From Pyronema omphalodes (Eukaryota > Ascomycota > Pezizomycetes > Pezizales > Pyronemataceae), in assembly GCA_024516155.1 (NCBI GenBank), contig JAJJXM010000089.1, forward strand, positions 114,287 to 178,286: DNA of 64,000 nucleotides, in the 5' to 3' direction. The position numbers were made by a program, and so were the translations under genes. Below, piece by piece: positions 33,101-41,700 of the stretch. Each line of letters starts with the position of its first letter. The stretch's first letter is position 1. The notes beneath the pieces are model-generated. The model searched no databases, was not told the DNA's origin, and worked only from the letters and a program-made list of their open reading frames with translations.

Positions 33101-34050
33101 CTTTTCGATTGTGGGGTCACTTGTAGTACGGGGGTGGACGTAGTCGCGGCATTGAGGATGGCATCACGTATTGACTCTGCCCACGCATCGAGGTTGTCTG
33201 TGGTAGGGTGGTTGCGGTATTGTGTCCATGATGGTGTGAGGGCTAAGCACGAGGCACGGAGGGTTTCGGCGAAGAGCTCCCAATCGGTCTTTTTCCAGTT
33301 CGGTCGGTTTGTTGGGGGGGTTGTTTCAGCGTCTGGGTGGGTTGTGTGCACTTCGAAACGTATGACTTCGTGGTCAGATCCCGTAGCGTTGTCGTCGTCA
33401 ATTGCCCAGTTGGTTGTTTCCTCTGCCATGTGGGGCGATGCTAGGGTCAGGTCGAGGACGGAAGAACTGCGGCCTTGGTTGTAGTAGTAGGTGGGAATGT
33501 CAGGGACGGACACGAGGGTCCAGTCTCGTTGTTCGATGAGGTCAACTATTTCGGTGGCGCGGGTGGGGGAACGTGTGGAGGAGTTCCACAGGGCATGGTG
33601 AGCGTTGAGGTCACCTGTGATGATGCACCTGCGGGGGAGGGGGAGGGGGGTGAGGGCTCTCGGGATGGTATAAATGTTGCTTTCGGGGTGTTTTTCGTTG
33701 TATATATTAAAAAGAAAGAAAGAAGGAATCAAGTCGGTACCTACCTCAAGGACCTGGAGGTCAGGATCCGCGCATATATCGGTGCGTTGAGAAACCCTGA
33801 GGTATGGGTTTGTCCTGGTCACATAGGCGGCTGTTCTGTTGGTGGTTCTATCTCCACGCGGTGGTAAGACCAGTGTGAAAGAGGGGTGTGTGGTGGCGTA
33901 TGTTATGTCGGTTATGTGAATTTCTTGTATTAGGATTATGTCGGCTGTGTTGTGTGCGCTATTCAGCAGCGCATCGAGTGCTGATCGTTGTCGGTTCACG
34001 TTGTGGGAGACGATCCGTATGGTTGCTGCCAGTCTGTTGTAGCTAGACAT
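30184..34050 (-). CDS. LINE-B(-) ORF2 (EN-RT-RNase H), C-terminus replaced by poly-A reading
   Basis: 1288 codons with no stop. The endonuclease has SHNVNRQRS, LIQEIHITD, GDLNAHHALW and GSDHEVI. A polyproline hinge (near 32755) precedes RT: KKAPGPDGLTFACLR, LFLDVRGAFDNVS, GIPQGSPASP, YIDDVAIV (codon about 686). RNase H has YTDGSQ (about 1003), VFTDNQAA and HWVPGHTSVPGNEAADELA; then CSCPIHPPQTPRHLLLSCPDF, a Cys/His motif. The end is wrong: after LRQHSRINL it reads FCKKKKKKK, where LINE-B(+) continues for about 40 residues. A deletion of roughly 200 bp joins ORF2 to the poly-A run, so the last residues are read from it. ATG 34050 overlaps the ORF1 stop (ATGTCTAG). Confidence 0.88.
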   Translation of the reverse strand: MSSYNRLAATIRIVSHNVNRQRSALDALLNSAHNTADIILIQEIHITDITYATTHPSFTLVLPPRGDRTTNRTAAYVTRTNPYLRVSQRTDICADPDLQVLEVGTDLIPSFFLFNIYNEKHPESNIYTIPRALTPLPLPRRCIITGDLNAHHALWNSSTRSPTRATEIVDLIEQRDWTLVSVPDIPTYYYNQGRSSSVLDLTLASPHMAEETTNWAIDDDNATGSDHEVIRFEVHTTHPDAETTPPTNRPNWKKTDWELFAETLRASCLALTPSWTQYRNHPTTDNLDAWAESIRDAILNAATTSTPVLQVTPQSKRWWTAEVTEARKKMTKARRKWKRKRDDRSHLNYKRHRNEYHRSIRTAKDAKWKEYLSQAEGPDVWQAFRYTNPRRAQLTPNLRATINGQETICSSFDAKVEAFQKLFPPPPPPPPPSVLPPRRELQWTTFTPTEVETAIFSSSPKKAPGPDGLTFACLRQAYLAIPEHMNNLYATLGTVGYHPRCWRQATTVIIAKPNKPDYSNPKAYRPIALLNCLGKTLEKLMATRLGTMADSHDLLHRDQIGERPQRSAIDAAMALVHDVEIGKSHGMLTSALFLDVRGAFDNVSADRLQQTLRQLGCPRPVVSWCQSFLADRTIALAFDGRTDTQRPVQTGIPQGSPASPILFLLYLRPLFDELAKTHPYAWTPSYIDDVAIVVQGRTRKANARALENITKTAFRWDDANAVAFDDAKSELLHFHWARTDSITEEEKVKLPNGTVITPGTQGGEKDVVRWIGLYLDRKFNFRKHVARRVTAAQRTLNALCRLARYETGLSPAATRLIYQACVQSRADYGAEIWWNQQKDLARTLQNQQNTALRRILNAFTSTPILALHNESALPPVTIRLDNRQRKYALRTLTLPASHPIITRCPVSFPAPSIEDASINPDTEYDHPWHVPGQAPSRLLHVISTLSSWVQPNAEIENTSQNIPDDDLAPTLTIDISSSPKADAADDHLLLLHALRQRSDTILLYTDGSQLDGITGAGYTIPHGLPRPVDSIVPMGDRTEVFDAEVMAIHEGLRTCLRHIRRNDLYDKHIHVFTDNQAAIHRASHLRRGPGQELAWAIHNTAHDLHAYGTSITIHWVPGHTSVPGNEAADELARQATTVPPRRRIPISLTWLRRRARERYTEDWATWFTSSPRPRTYAATHRRKMDTAYTENPRWISTAILGLRTGHGYFLNCLAHPPSDAYPARSCSCPIHPPQTPRHLLLSCPDFQAARSTLRKDLKLRQHSRINLTFCKKKKKKKGDKQKGKVEEG

Positions 34051-35755
34051 GGGCGTTCATCTCAGTGTCTCTGTCGGCTGGGTTGGGTGGGGGCGGCGGC
34101 GGGGTTTTGTGACGCTGTCCAGGCTTCTTTGAATATGCGGATGCGTACGGGGCACTGCTTGCTGAAGCCTGGGTGGTCGAGGTCGGGGAGGTTGGCGTCC
34201 GCGCAGTTTTTGCAATGGTATCTAGTGTGTTCACAACTCTTACCTTTGCGTTGGGGGCAGTCGTTGCAGGCATGGTCGTCCGTGGGGTGGTTCTGGCCGC
34301 AGAAGCCGCAGGTGGGGCCTTGCGGTCCAGTGCAGTTGGTGTAGTGGTGGCCAAAGAGCAAGCAGCGCCGACACTGGTCGGTCCGTCGGGCAGAGTGGTA
34401 CTTGGTGACTCTTCGGGGCTCGAAGAGTACCATGACTCGTTTGCGCTTCAGGAGTGCGAGCTCTTCGGCGGTACGTACCGCAATAACCACACTGGACGCT
34501 TCCTTGCCCACACGTTTCTCCGCGGTCGTCATATATCGGGGGGGTTGCGCCAGGGTGACATGTCCGTTGCTGCGTTCGATCTCCTCTTGGAGGAGGCGCA
34601 TTCCGTCGGGGGAGTCGGGGTATTGGCTCGTGGGGATTCCACCGACTGCGAGCTTATACCACCGCTCGTTCAGGCGGGGTGCGGCGATGGAGGTATTGAC
34701 TTGTTGCGTCGCTGTGTGTATGGTCCCTAGGTTCTTGGTCAGCTCGGATTCAGTGGTGCCGTCTGTCATGGTCACGATGAGGTTTCCTGATTGGGCTTGT
34801 CTGATCGTGGCGACAGCCATGTGAGGCGGCGCCTGCGTCTGGGTGAGTGCAGCGTTGATCGCCCGTCCCAGTTGGGCCTTTGTATTGACGTCGATTTCCG
34901 CAGGGTGTGGGATGGGTATCATGATGGACTGGGGGGGGGGGTGCGTTGGCGTCGGGGGTGCGGTTTTGCGGGGGGGTTGCTTTTGGGGGCGTGGGCGGGG
35001 AAGGAGAGGTCAGCGACGGTTGTGCCGGAGGTCCACGGTTGGTGAGTGGTCGTCGGGGGGTTGGGGCGGCGAGTAGTGGCGGAGGTCGGTATGGCGATGT
35101 TGTGGTGGCGGAGGGCGTTTTCCAGGAGTCGGCACCGTTCTTTCCAGTATTGGAGGTCGTCGGGGGGTGAGTTGGCGGTGGTCGTTTGTTCGGGGTGGGG
35201 TTGACGTTGGGGCTGTGTCGGAGGGGGCGGGCTGGGTTTTGCGATTTTGTCGAGTCTTTTGTTGATGGTGTCGATGGAACGGACGATAGGTCGGAGCGCG
35301 TCGTTGGTGTTTTTCGAAATCATAGCGGCGATGGCTGAGAGGAGGTTGTTGTCGGGCTGAGGCTGGGGGTTGGGGTTGACATCGGAAGCAGTTATTGCGT
35401 GCTGGCTATCATTGAGGTTTAGGTCGGAGTCGGATTCGGAGTCGGTGTCGGGGCAACTGTCAGTGTCCATGGCGGTCGGCATTGTTTCGACGGGGGTCCC
35501 ATCGAGGTTCACGTGGGTGTTTGTTTTCGGTCGGGTGACATTTTTGCGGAGGAGGTCGAGGTCACGTCTAGAGGCGGATTTTTTGGTGGGGGGTTTGGTG
35601 ACTTTTGCGGAGACGGTCGTTAATTTCTTAGAGGTCGCGATGGCGGAGGAGCCAGCGTGCGGGGCGTTGACTCGGGAAAGCTCGTCGGGGCTAAAAATAT
35701 TCTCGGGTACCTGCATACGCGAGGGCGTGGCGGGGATGGGTGCGTTAGCGTCCAT
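34043..35755 (-). pseudogene. LINE-B(-) ORF1, two frameshifts
   Basis: Starts MDANAPIPATPSRMQ at 35755. It has the acidic DTDSCPDTDSESDSD block, a helix (SIDTINKRLDK), the RWYKLAVGGIPTSQYPD RNA-binding-like region and three zinc knuckles (CRRCLLFGHHYTNC, CGFC..., CKNCADANLPDLDH). The frame shifts in an 11-base homopolymer (34931-34941), and again near 34090, where PAAAP is followed by TQPSRQRH instead of PNPADGDTEMNAHV. The same protein is intact in LINE-B(+) at 57017-58702. Confidence 0.85.
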
Positions 35756-36186
35756 CGCTTAACCGGTGGTACGGTAAGCGATGGTGAAGAGTCACGTGAG
35801 GAGGCTCTTGCTAAGCGAGCGCGAAAATTTCTCGCGAGGAAGGGGGTCCGGAGGGGGGGAAATTTGGGGTATCACCACAACCAGTGCTGCTGGTGGGGGG
35901 GGAATTTGGGGGGGGGGGGGATTTCGGTATGCCGAAACCGAAAATGAGGTCGGTTTGATGATTGGGGGGCGGGTGGTGGGGCGGCGTTGATGAAAGTGCC
36001 CGGAATCCAGCCCGGAGGTCCCAGAATCGCGTTTTTCCGCTGAATCTCAACGGTAAACGGTAGCTGGGTTCCGAAAATCGAGATTCGGGGTAATTCGGAG
36101 GTAAGAAATCGATTGCCGATTCGAAAATCGGGGAAATTGTTGTTGTTGTCGCAAATGCAGGGGGGGGTCAGCGGTTGCTGTGTGGT
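35756..36186 (-). other. LINE-B(-) 5' UTR with shared 5' motif
   Basis: In sense: CAACCGCTGACCCCCCCTGC near 36177, then a long C-rich stretch. No ORF in sense. Presumed internal promoter region. Confidence 0.7.
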
Positions 36187-36380
36187 GTGAAAGAGGGGTA
36201 GGCTATGGCATAGTTAGGGTCAGTAATGTTTATTTCTTGTAGCAGAATAATGTCTGCTGAATCACAAGCGCTGTTCAAGAGCGCGTCAAGTGCGGTTCGT
36301 TGGCGGTTCATGTTGTGAGAGATGATCCGAACAGTTTCTACCAATGTGTCACACCATATATTGTGTGAGTATAGAATATG
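36187..36380 (-). pseudogene. LINE-B2(-) fragment a: start of ORF2
   Basis: Minus-strand start of the endonuclease: RIISHNMNRQRTALDALLNS and LLQEINITDP, nearly the same as LINE-B2(+) at 7260-7400. Similarity fades above about 36350; the rest to 36380 is unassigned. ORF1 of this copy is not present to the right, so the copy is either 5'-truncated here or was cut by later events. Confidence 0.75.
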
Positions 36381-36493
36381 TTTGTTTGTTTGATTGTTCT
36401 CTCATTACTTGTTTGCAACCCGAAGGTTATGACAAGGGACAGATAAATACAAAAGAGAAGAAGAAAGAAACGTGAAAGCAACAACCCAGTCTC
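36381..36493 (-). repeat. LINE-B tail fragment, left part (5'-truncated)
   Basis: Antisense LINE-B 3' end: TTTG repeat, AACCCGAAGGTT hairpin and the following AGATAAATACAAAAGAG block. Interrupted at 36493 by LINE-A(+)1; bases 36480-36493 are its left TSD. Confidence 0.8.
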
Positions 36494-36789
36494 AAAAGGC
36501 ACACCACCCAGCAAAGAGCGACCCCCCCCTGCCTTTTCAACAACCACGCCGAAATCGCAAGATTTTATCGCGGATTATTGTTCGGCAGCCCCGAATTACC
36601 TATTCGCAGCATTTCCAGATCAGGCCCTCTCTTTTTCGTTGAGTTTTCATCGAAAAGGAGTTTTCGGGCCCCTGAGAAAAGCCCCGCGAACCGGTTCCAT
36701 CAACACCACCCTCCACCCACATCAAAAATCATCGTCTCAATCGCGGATTCCTTGTCGCTACCGCCAAACAAACTTATTCCGAAATTCCG
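36494..36789 (+). promoter_or_regulatory. LINE-A(+)1 5' UTR, probable internal promoter
   Basis: Starts aaaaggcacaccaccc, then GAGCGACCCCCCCCTGCC at about 36516-36533, the motif shared with LINE-B and NAR-C. No TATA box. Promoter function is inferred from the position in a full-length LINE. Confidence 0.5.
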
Positions 36790-38700
36790 ATGCCTCCCCG
36801 ATCCACCGTTGTGGAGAAACAACCTCTCCCCCCCGATAAAGAACCCCCTCGGGCGCCCGAAAAAAATCCACGCGCTAACGCAGAGCCGCACGAGTCCGAC
36901 GCGTCCGACGATGAGATGCACGTAGACACGTGCTCTGACGTCAGCGAGGATTCAAGCGACGACGACGCGTCTCCCCGAGACAGCTCCCCAACGCCAACTT
37001 CTCGCAACACCACCAACGCCCCACCCAAAACACCCCACAACAAAAAACCCCTCCCTGTAAACTCCGACACCCCCGACCAACTGAGCAACAACGACCCCAA
37101 ATATTCCATCCAACAAACCACCGGAAAACAGAAAAAACGCCCCGCCGCCTCCACTGCCCATACTATCACCCATATCGCCGAAGACTCCACCCCCGTCCCT
37201 GCAAACGTCAAACGACTCCACCCCGACATCGCTCCGATCAACGCCACACCTCCCAGCAACGCCGACCTCGCTCAATCCATCGACGTCCTCCACCACAATC
37301 TTGCCACCACCGCGGACATGTTTCGTCACGCTGACCAGACAACGAACGACAGAATCAACAAAGCGTTCAAGACAATCAACAAGAACCAGTCCCTCCTCCA
37401 ATCCATCTACGATGCCGTCCAACTCCTCGCCCCGTCCCTCCTACCGAAAGGAACAGCTACCGCCGTGTCCCCCACCCCCGTCTCCGCATCCTCAACCCCC
37501 CTCGAGACCACCAGCCCCGATACCCAACCTGTTAACGCCCCTCTCGATTTACCCTCCAAACATGCCCCCCGCCTCAGCGAAGCCGAGTACTGGAAGCAGA
37601 GGTGCCTGAACGCCGAAGCTGAACTCCGGAAGAACGAGCTCACTCCTCCCCCCCACCTACCCCCTCCCCCACCCCAGGCGGACGAACCGTGGCAAGGACC
37701 AATACCCGCGGCCACCAAGTTGTTCAAAGAGAAAGCCGCTGCCCCATCAAAGACCCCCCCTAAGACCACCAAACCCAACCCCCAACGCAAGAACCCCCCC
37801 CGCGTCCAAGACATCGTGATCCCCTGCCCTGACCCCCGTGCCCTGCCCGATAGCTCTAAGGCCGCCATTGGATTAGCCATCAACGAAGCCCTACGCAAGG
37901 CGAAGGTGGAAGGAAACATCATGACGGTTAGGAAAAATATGGCAGGAAGCCTCATGCTTACCCCCTCCCCGAACACATCCATTACCGATCTCACCCCCCA
38001 CCTCTCAGTTATCCACGCCGCTGCCTGCACAGTCCACCCCGACCTCTTGCCCCCCCGACTTAATGAAAAATGGTATAAGTTGGCAGTCCACGGAATCCCC
38101 ACGGACTACTACGAGGACACCGCCGAGGGTATGCAAAAATTGCAGCAAGAAATCGAGACGAACCACAACGTACGCCTGACACAACCCCCACGATACATCT
38201 CTCACCCGGACAAGCGTGTTGGTAAGACCGCCTCCAGTGTGATGATCGCACTGAAGTCCAGCGAGGAATACAACCTCCTCAAGAGAACAAAGGTGACAGT
38301 ATTATTCGAACAACGCAAGGTGACAGAATTCTTCACCGCCCGTTCCATTGACCAATGCCGCAGGTGCCAGAAATTTGGACATCATCACGCAATCTGCCCA
38401 GCTGACAACGGCCCCGCTTGCGCGATATGCGCCGCCCCTCACCCCACCGAATATCACCAATGCAGCCAGTGTCCCACAATCCAGGGCCGCAAATGTCAAC
38501 ACACCCTCTACAAGTGTGCAAACTGCGTCGCCGCTGGCCACACAGACGTCCACCACGCCGCATACAGCACCCGCTGTCCCGTCAAAGTGAACGTCGTCAG
38601 GGAAGCCTGGCAGAAGACCCGCCCGGAGACAACACCCCTTGACGCCATCCCCGCCGAAATAAACCCCATCGCCGACACCACCATGACCACTGATGAATAG
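36790..38700 (+). CDS. LINE-A(+)1 ORF1, Gag-like RNA-binding protein, intact
   Basis: 636 residues. Acidic Asp/Ser block at about 38-70 (EMHVDTCSDVSEDSSDDD), a basic stretch near 115 (KQKKRPAAS), a helical segment around 155-215, and a Pro-rich region up to 350. An RNA-binding-like domain covers about 360-510 (LNEKWYKLAVHGIPTDYYED, KRVGKTASSVMIALKS). Three Cys/His knuckles lie at about 518-595: CRRCQKFGHHHAIC, CAICAAPHPTEYHQC and CANCVAAGHTDVHH. It should bind element RNA and form the retrotransposition particle. Its stop TAG overlaps the ORF2 ATG. Confidence 0.92.
   Translation: MPPRSTVVEKQPLPPDKEPPRAPEKNPRANAEPHESDASDDEMHVDTCSDVSEDSSDDDASPRDSSPTPTSRNTTNAPPKTPHNKKPLPVNSDTPDQLSNNDPKYSIQQTTGKQKKRPAASTAHTITHIAEDSTPVPANVKRLHPDIAPINATPPSNADLAQSIDVLHHNLATTADMFRHADQTTNDRINKAFKTINKNQSLLQSIYDAVQLLAPSLLPKGTATAVSPTPVSASSTPLETTSPDTQPVNAPLDLPSKHAPRLSEAEYWKQRCLNAEAELRKNELTPPPHLPPPPPQADEPWQGPIPAATKLFKEKAAAPSKTPPKTTKPNPQRKNPPRVQDIVIPCPDPRALPDSSKAAIGLAINEALRKAKVEGNIMTVRKNMAGSLMLTPSPNTSITDLTPHLSVIHAAACTVHPDLLPPRLNEKWYKLAVHGIPTDYYEDTAEGMQKLQQEIETNHNVRLTQPPRYISHPDKRVGKTASSVMIALKSSEEYNLLKRTKVTVLFEQRKVTEFFTARSIDQCRRCQKFGHHHAICPADNGPACAICAAPHPTEYHQCSQCPTIQGRKCQHTLYKCANCVAAGHTDVHHAAYSTRCPVKVNVVREAWQKTRPETTPLDAIPAEINPIADTTMTTDE
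38693..38700 (+). promoter_or_regulatory. ORF1/ORF2 overlap ATGAATAG in LINE-A(+)1
   Basis: ATG of ORF2 (38693) and TAG of ORF1 (38698-38700) share eight bases, with ORF2 in the -1 frame. The same ATGNNTAR arrangement is at 7235, 17186 (minus), 34050 (minus), 47121 and 58695. It points to termination-coupled reinitiation. Confidence 0.7.
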
Positions 38701-41700
38701 ATACGACTCATCAGCGGCGACCCTTCGCATCGTGTCACATAACACGAACCGCAGCGCCACCGCACTAACAACACTGCTGAACTCAGCAGGATCCAAAATA
38801 GACATATTGCTGGTACAAGAGATTAACGTTAAAGATCCCCGGTACGCAATCACACATCCAGATTTCCTTTTGTTACTTCCCCCCCGCAGCCACCACAAAG
38901 TCAATCGCACTGCTGCCTATATCTCCCGCCTCAACCCACACGTTCGAGTCACACCAAGACCGGACGTCAGCGGAGACCCTGACCTCCAGGTACTCGAGGT
39001 CAGCACCACACTCATTCCCTCCTTTTACCTCTTAAACATCTATAATGAAAAAGACCCCCAAACAAAACTTTATACCGTTCCCCGCTCCCTTACCCCCCTC
39101 ACTCTCCCCCACCGTTGCGTGATCACAGGGGACCTCAATGCCCACCACCCTCTGTGGAACTCCCACGCACGCAGACCAGCGAGAGCAGACGTGCTGGTGG
39201 AACTGATGGAAGACCATCAATGGCAACTGGTAAACGTCCCGGACGTTCCTACTTACCACTATCGAGACGGATCGGGCTCCTCGGTCCTCGACCTGACTCT
39301 GGCAGCCCCGGCGATGGCGAGAGAAATCTCTTCTTGGGCCATTGACGACGGCATTGCCACGGGATCGGACCACGAGGTGATCCGTTTCCAAATCAACTCC
39401 TTACACCCCGACCACCACAACACCGCCGGCGACACTACGCGACTAAACTGGCGCAAGACGGACTGGGAGACCTTCACCGAAGAATTGCAACGTCTCACCG
39501 AAGCTTCCTACCCCCGGTGGTCCCACCTCCGCGCCAACCCCTCCGCCGAGAACCTCGACGAATGGGCTGCCCTCCTTCGCGACTCTATCCAAACCGCCGC
39601 CGCGATATCAACACCTACCCTCACCCCAACCCCGCGGTCGAAGAGATGGTGGACGGAAGAGGTACGCCTGACACGTAAAGACATGACCCGGGCCAGGAGG
39701 AGATGGAAACAGACCCGCCTTCCCCAACACCTCGCCGTATACAAACAGTCTCGAAACGCCCACTACAGGAAAGTCCGACATGCAAAGGACTCCATGTGGA
39801 AGGAATACTTAGCCGCGGTGGAAGGACCAGACATATGGGCGGCCTTCCGATATACAAACCCGCGCCGCGCTCAATTGACACCACCGATCAAGACACAGGT
39901 AGGAGGAACGGAGAAGGTATGTGTCGACTTCGACAGTAAGGTAGAGGCCTTTCAAGCGTTATTCCCTCCCCCCCCAGCTGCCCCCCCCACGCGCACCTCA
40001 CGACCCAACCCCCAACTCCCCTGGAAAACATTCACCCCCGAAGAAGTTCGTACCGCTATCACAACATCCTCCCCCAAGAAAGCCCCCGGCCCGGACTCCA
40101 TCACGTTCGCGTGCCTCAGGAAGGCATACGATGCAGTCCCCAAAGTTTTCAACGCCCTGTACTCAACCTTAGGAACGAAAGGATATCATCCGCGGAGCTG
40201 GCGAGAGGCCACGACGGTGGTGATACCCAAACCAAACAAACCGGACTATAGCGCCATAAAGGCATACCGCCCGATCGCCTTACTCAACTGCTTGGGCAAG
40301 GTGTTAGAAAAACTCATGGCGACCCGGCTCAGCCTTATGGCGGAGTCACACGACATCCTGCATAAGGACCAGATTGGCGGGCGCCCAAAACGCTCGGCAA
40401 TTGACGCCGCGATGGCACTGACACATGAGGTAGAAGTTAACGCAGGAAATCGCTTCGTGACGTCTGCCCTATTTTTAGATGTACGAGGAGCTTTCGATAA
40501 CGTCTCCTCCGCCAGATTACTGGCAACTATGCACTCACTCGGCTGCCCACAGGCGGTGATATCGTGGTGTTCCTCATTCTTAAGTGACCGCACAACCGCC
40601 CTATCCTTTGACGGCAGAACAGACTCACAGCGACCAATTCAAACCGGCATTCCCCAGGGATCCCCCGCGTCGCCAATACTCTTCCTCATCTACCTTCGCC
40701 CCCTCTTTGACGCCTTACAATCCGAACACCCGACCCTGTGGACCCCTAGCTATATAGACGACGTTGCCTTGGTGGCCCATGGACGAACGAGAGAACAAAA
40801 TGCGCGCGCCCTGGAAGCAGCCGCTCGCACCGCATTCAACTGGGCGCAGACAAACGCGGTAGCATTCGACGATTCCAAATCGGAGATGCTGCACTTCCAT
40901 AAGTCGCGAATCGACGAACACAGCGAAGCAACAAACGTGCGCTTACCTAACGGCACCATAGTCACCCCTGGGACTCAAGGAGGCAGCAAGGACGTGGTCC
41001 GGTGGATTGGCATACATTTTGATCGCAAACTTTCCTTTTCCCAACATGTAAAAATAAGACTGACGGCCGCCGCTAGGTCCCTCAACGCCCTCCGAAGTTT
41101 GGTACGTCACGAAACAGGTCTGTCCCCCTCAGCGACCCGTACACTTTATCAAGCGTGTGTAACCTCTAGGTCGGATTTTGGCTCTGAGATCTGGTGGAAT
41201 GGACAAAAAGGACTGGCCAGCACACTACAAACGCAACAAAACTCCGCCCTACGCCGCATACTAAACGCATTCACATCGACCCCCATAGTGGCCCTACACA
41301 ACGAAGCCGCCATACCCCCCGTCGCAGTTCGCCTTCAACGCCGCAGCCGCAAATACGTTCTCCGCCTCCTCTCCCTCCCCCCTTCCCACCCCGTAGTTAG
41401 ACGCTGCCCTTCCTCCTTCCCCGTGCCCAACCACTTCCCCACCTCCATATGTGACCCGTCCGAATATGACCACCCCTGGAACACCACCCAGAAAGCCCCC
41501 TCGCGCCTCGTTCGCATGCTCCGCTCCGTCAGTCAGTGGATATTGCCAGACGACGTAATCGAGGACACGGCACACCCAAATCCCACCCCGTGGATAAGCT
41601 CACCCCTACGAATAAAGATATCCTCCCTCCCCAAACCCGAAGCCGCCGTCGAACACCTCTCGCTGATCCGCGACCTGAGTGACGACAAAACCAACATTAT

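Larger units (their letters stand above)
29479..36186 (-). mobile_element. LINE-B(-), full-length at 5' end, 3' deletion in ORF2
   Basis: Complete 5' end (ACCACACAGCAACCGCTGACC in sense, same as LINE-B(+)), ORF1, ORF2, 3' UTR, hairpin and (AAAC)n tail. A perfect 16 bp TSD, gtgaaagaggggtagg, lies at 29463-29478 and 36187-36202, both in LINE-B2(-) endonuclease sequence. ORF1 has two frameshifts; ORF2 is open but lacks its normal C-terminus. Confidence 0.93.
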
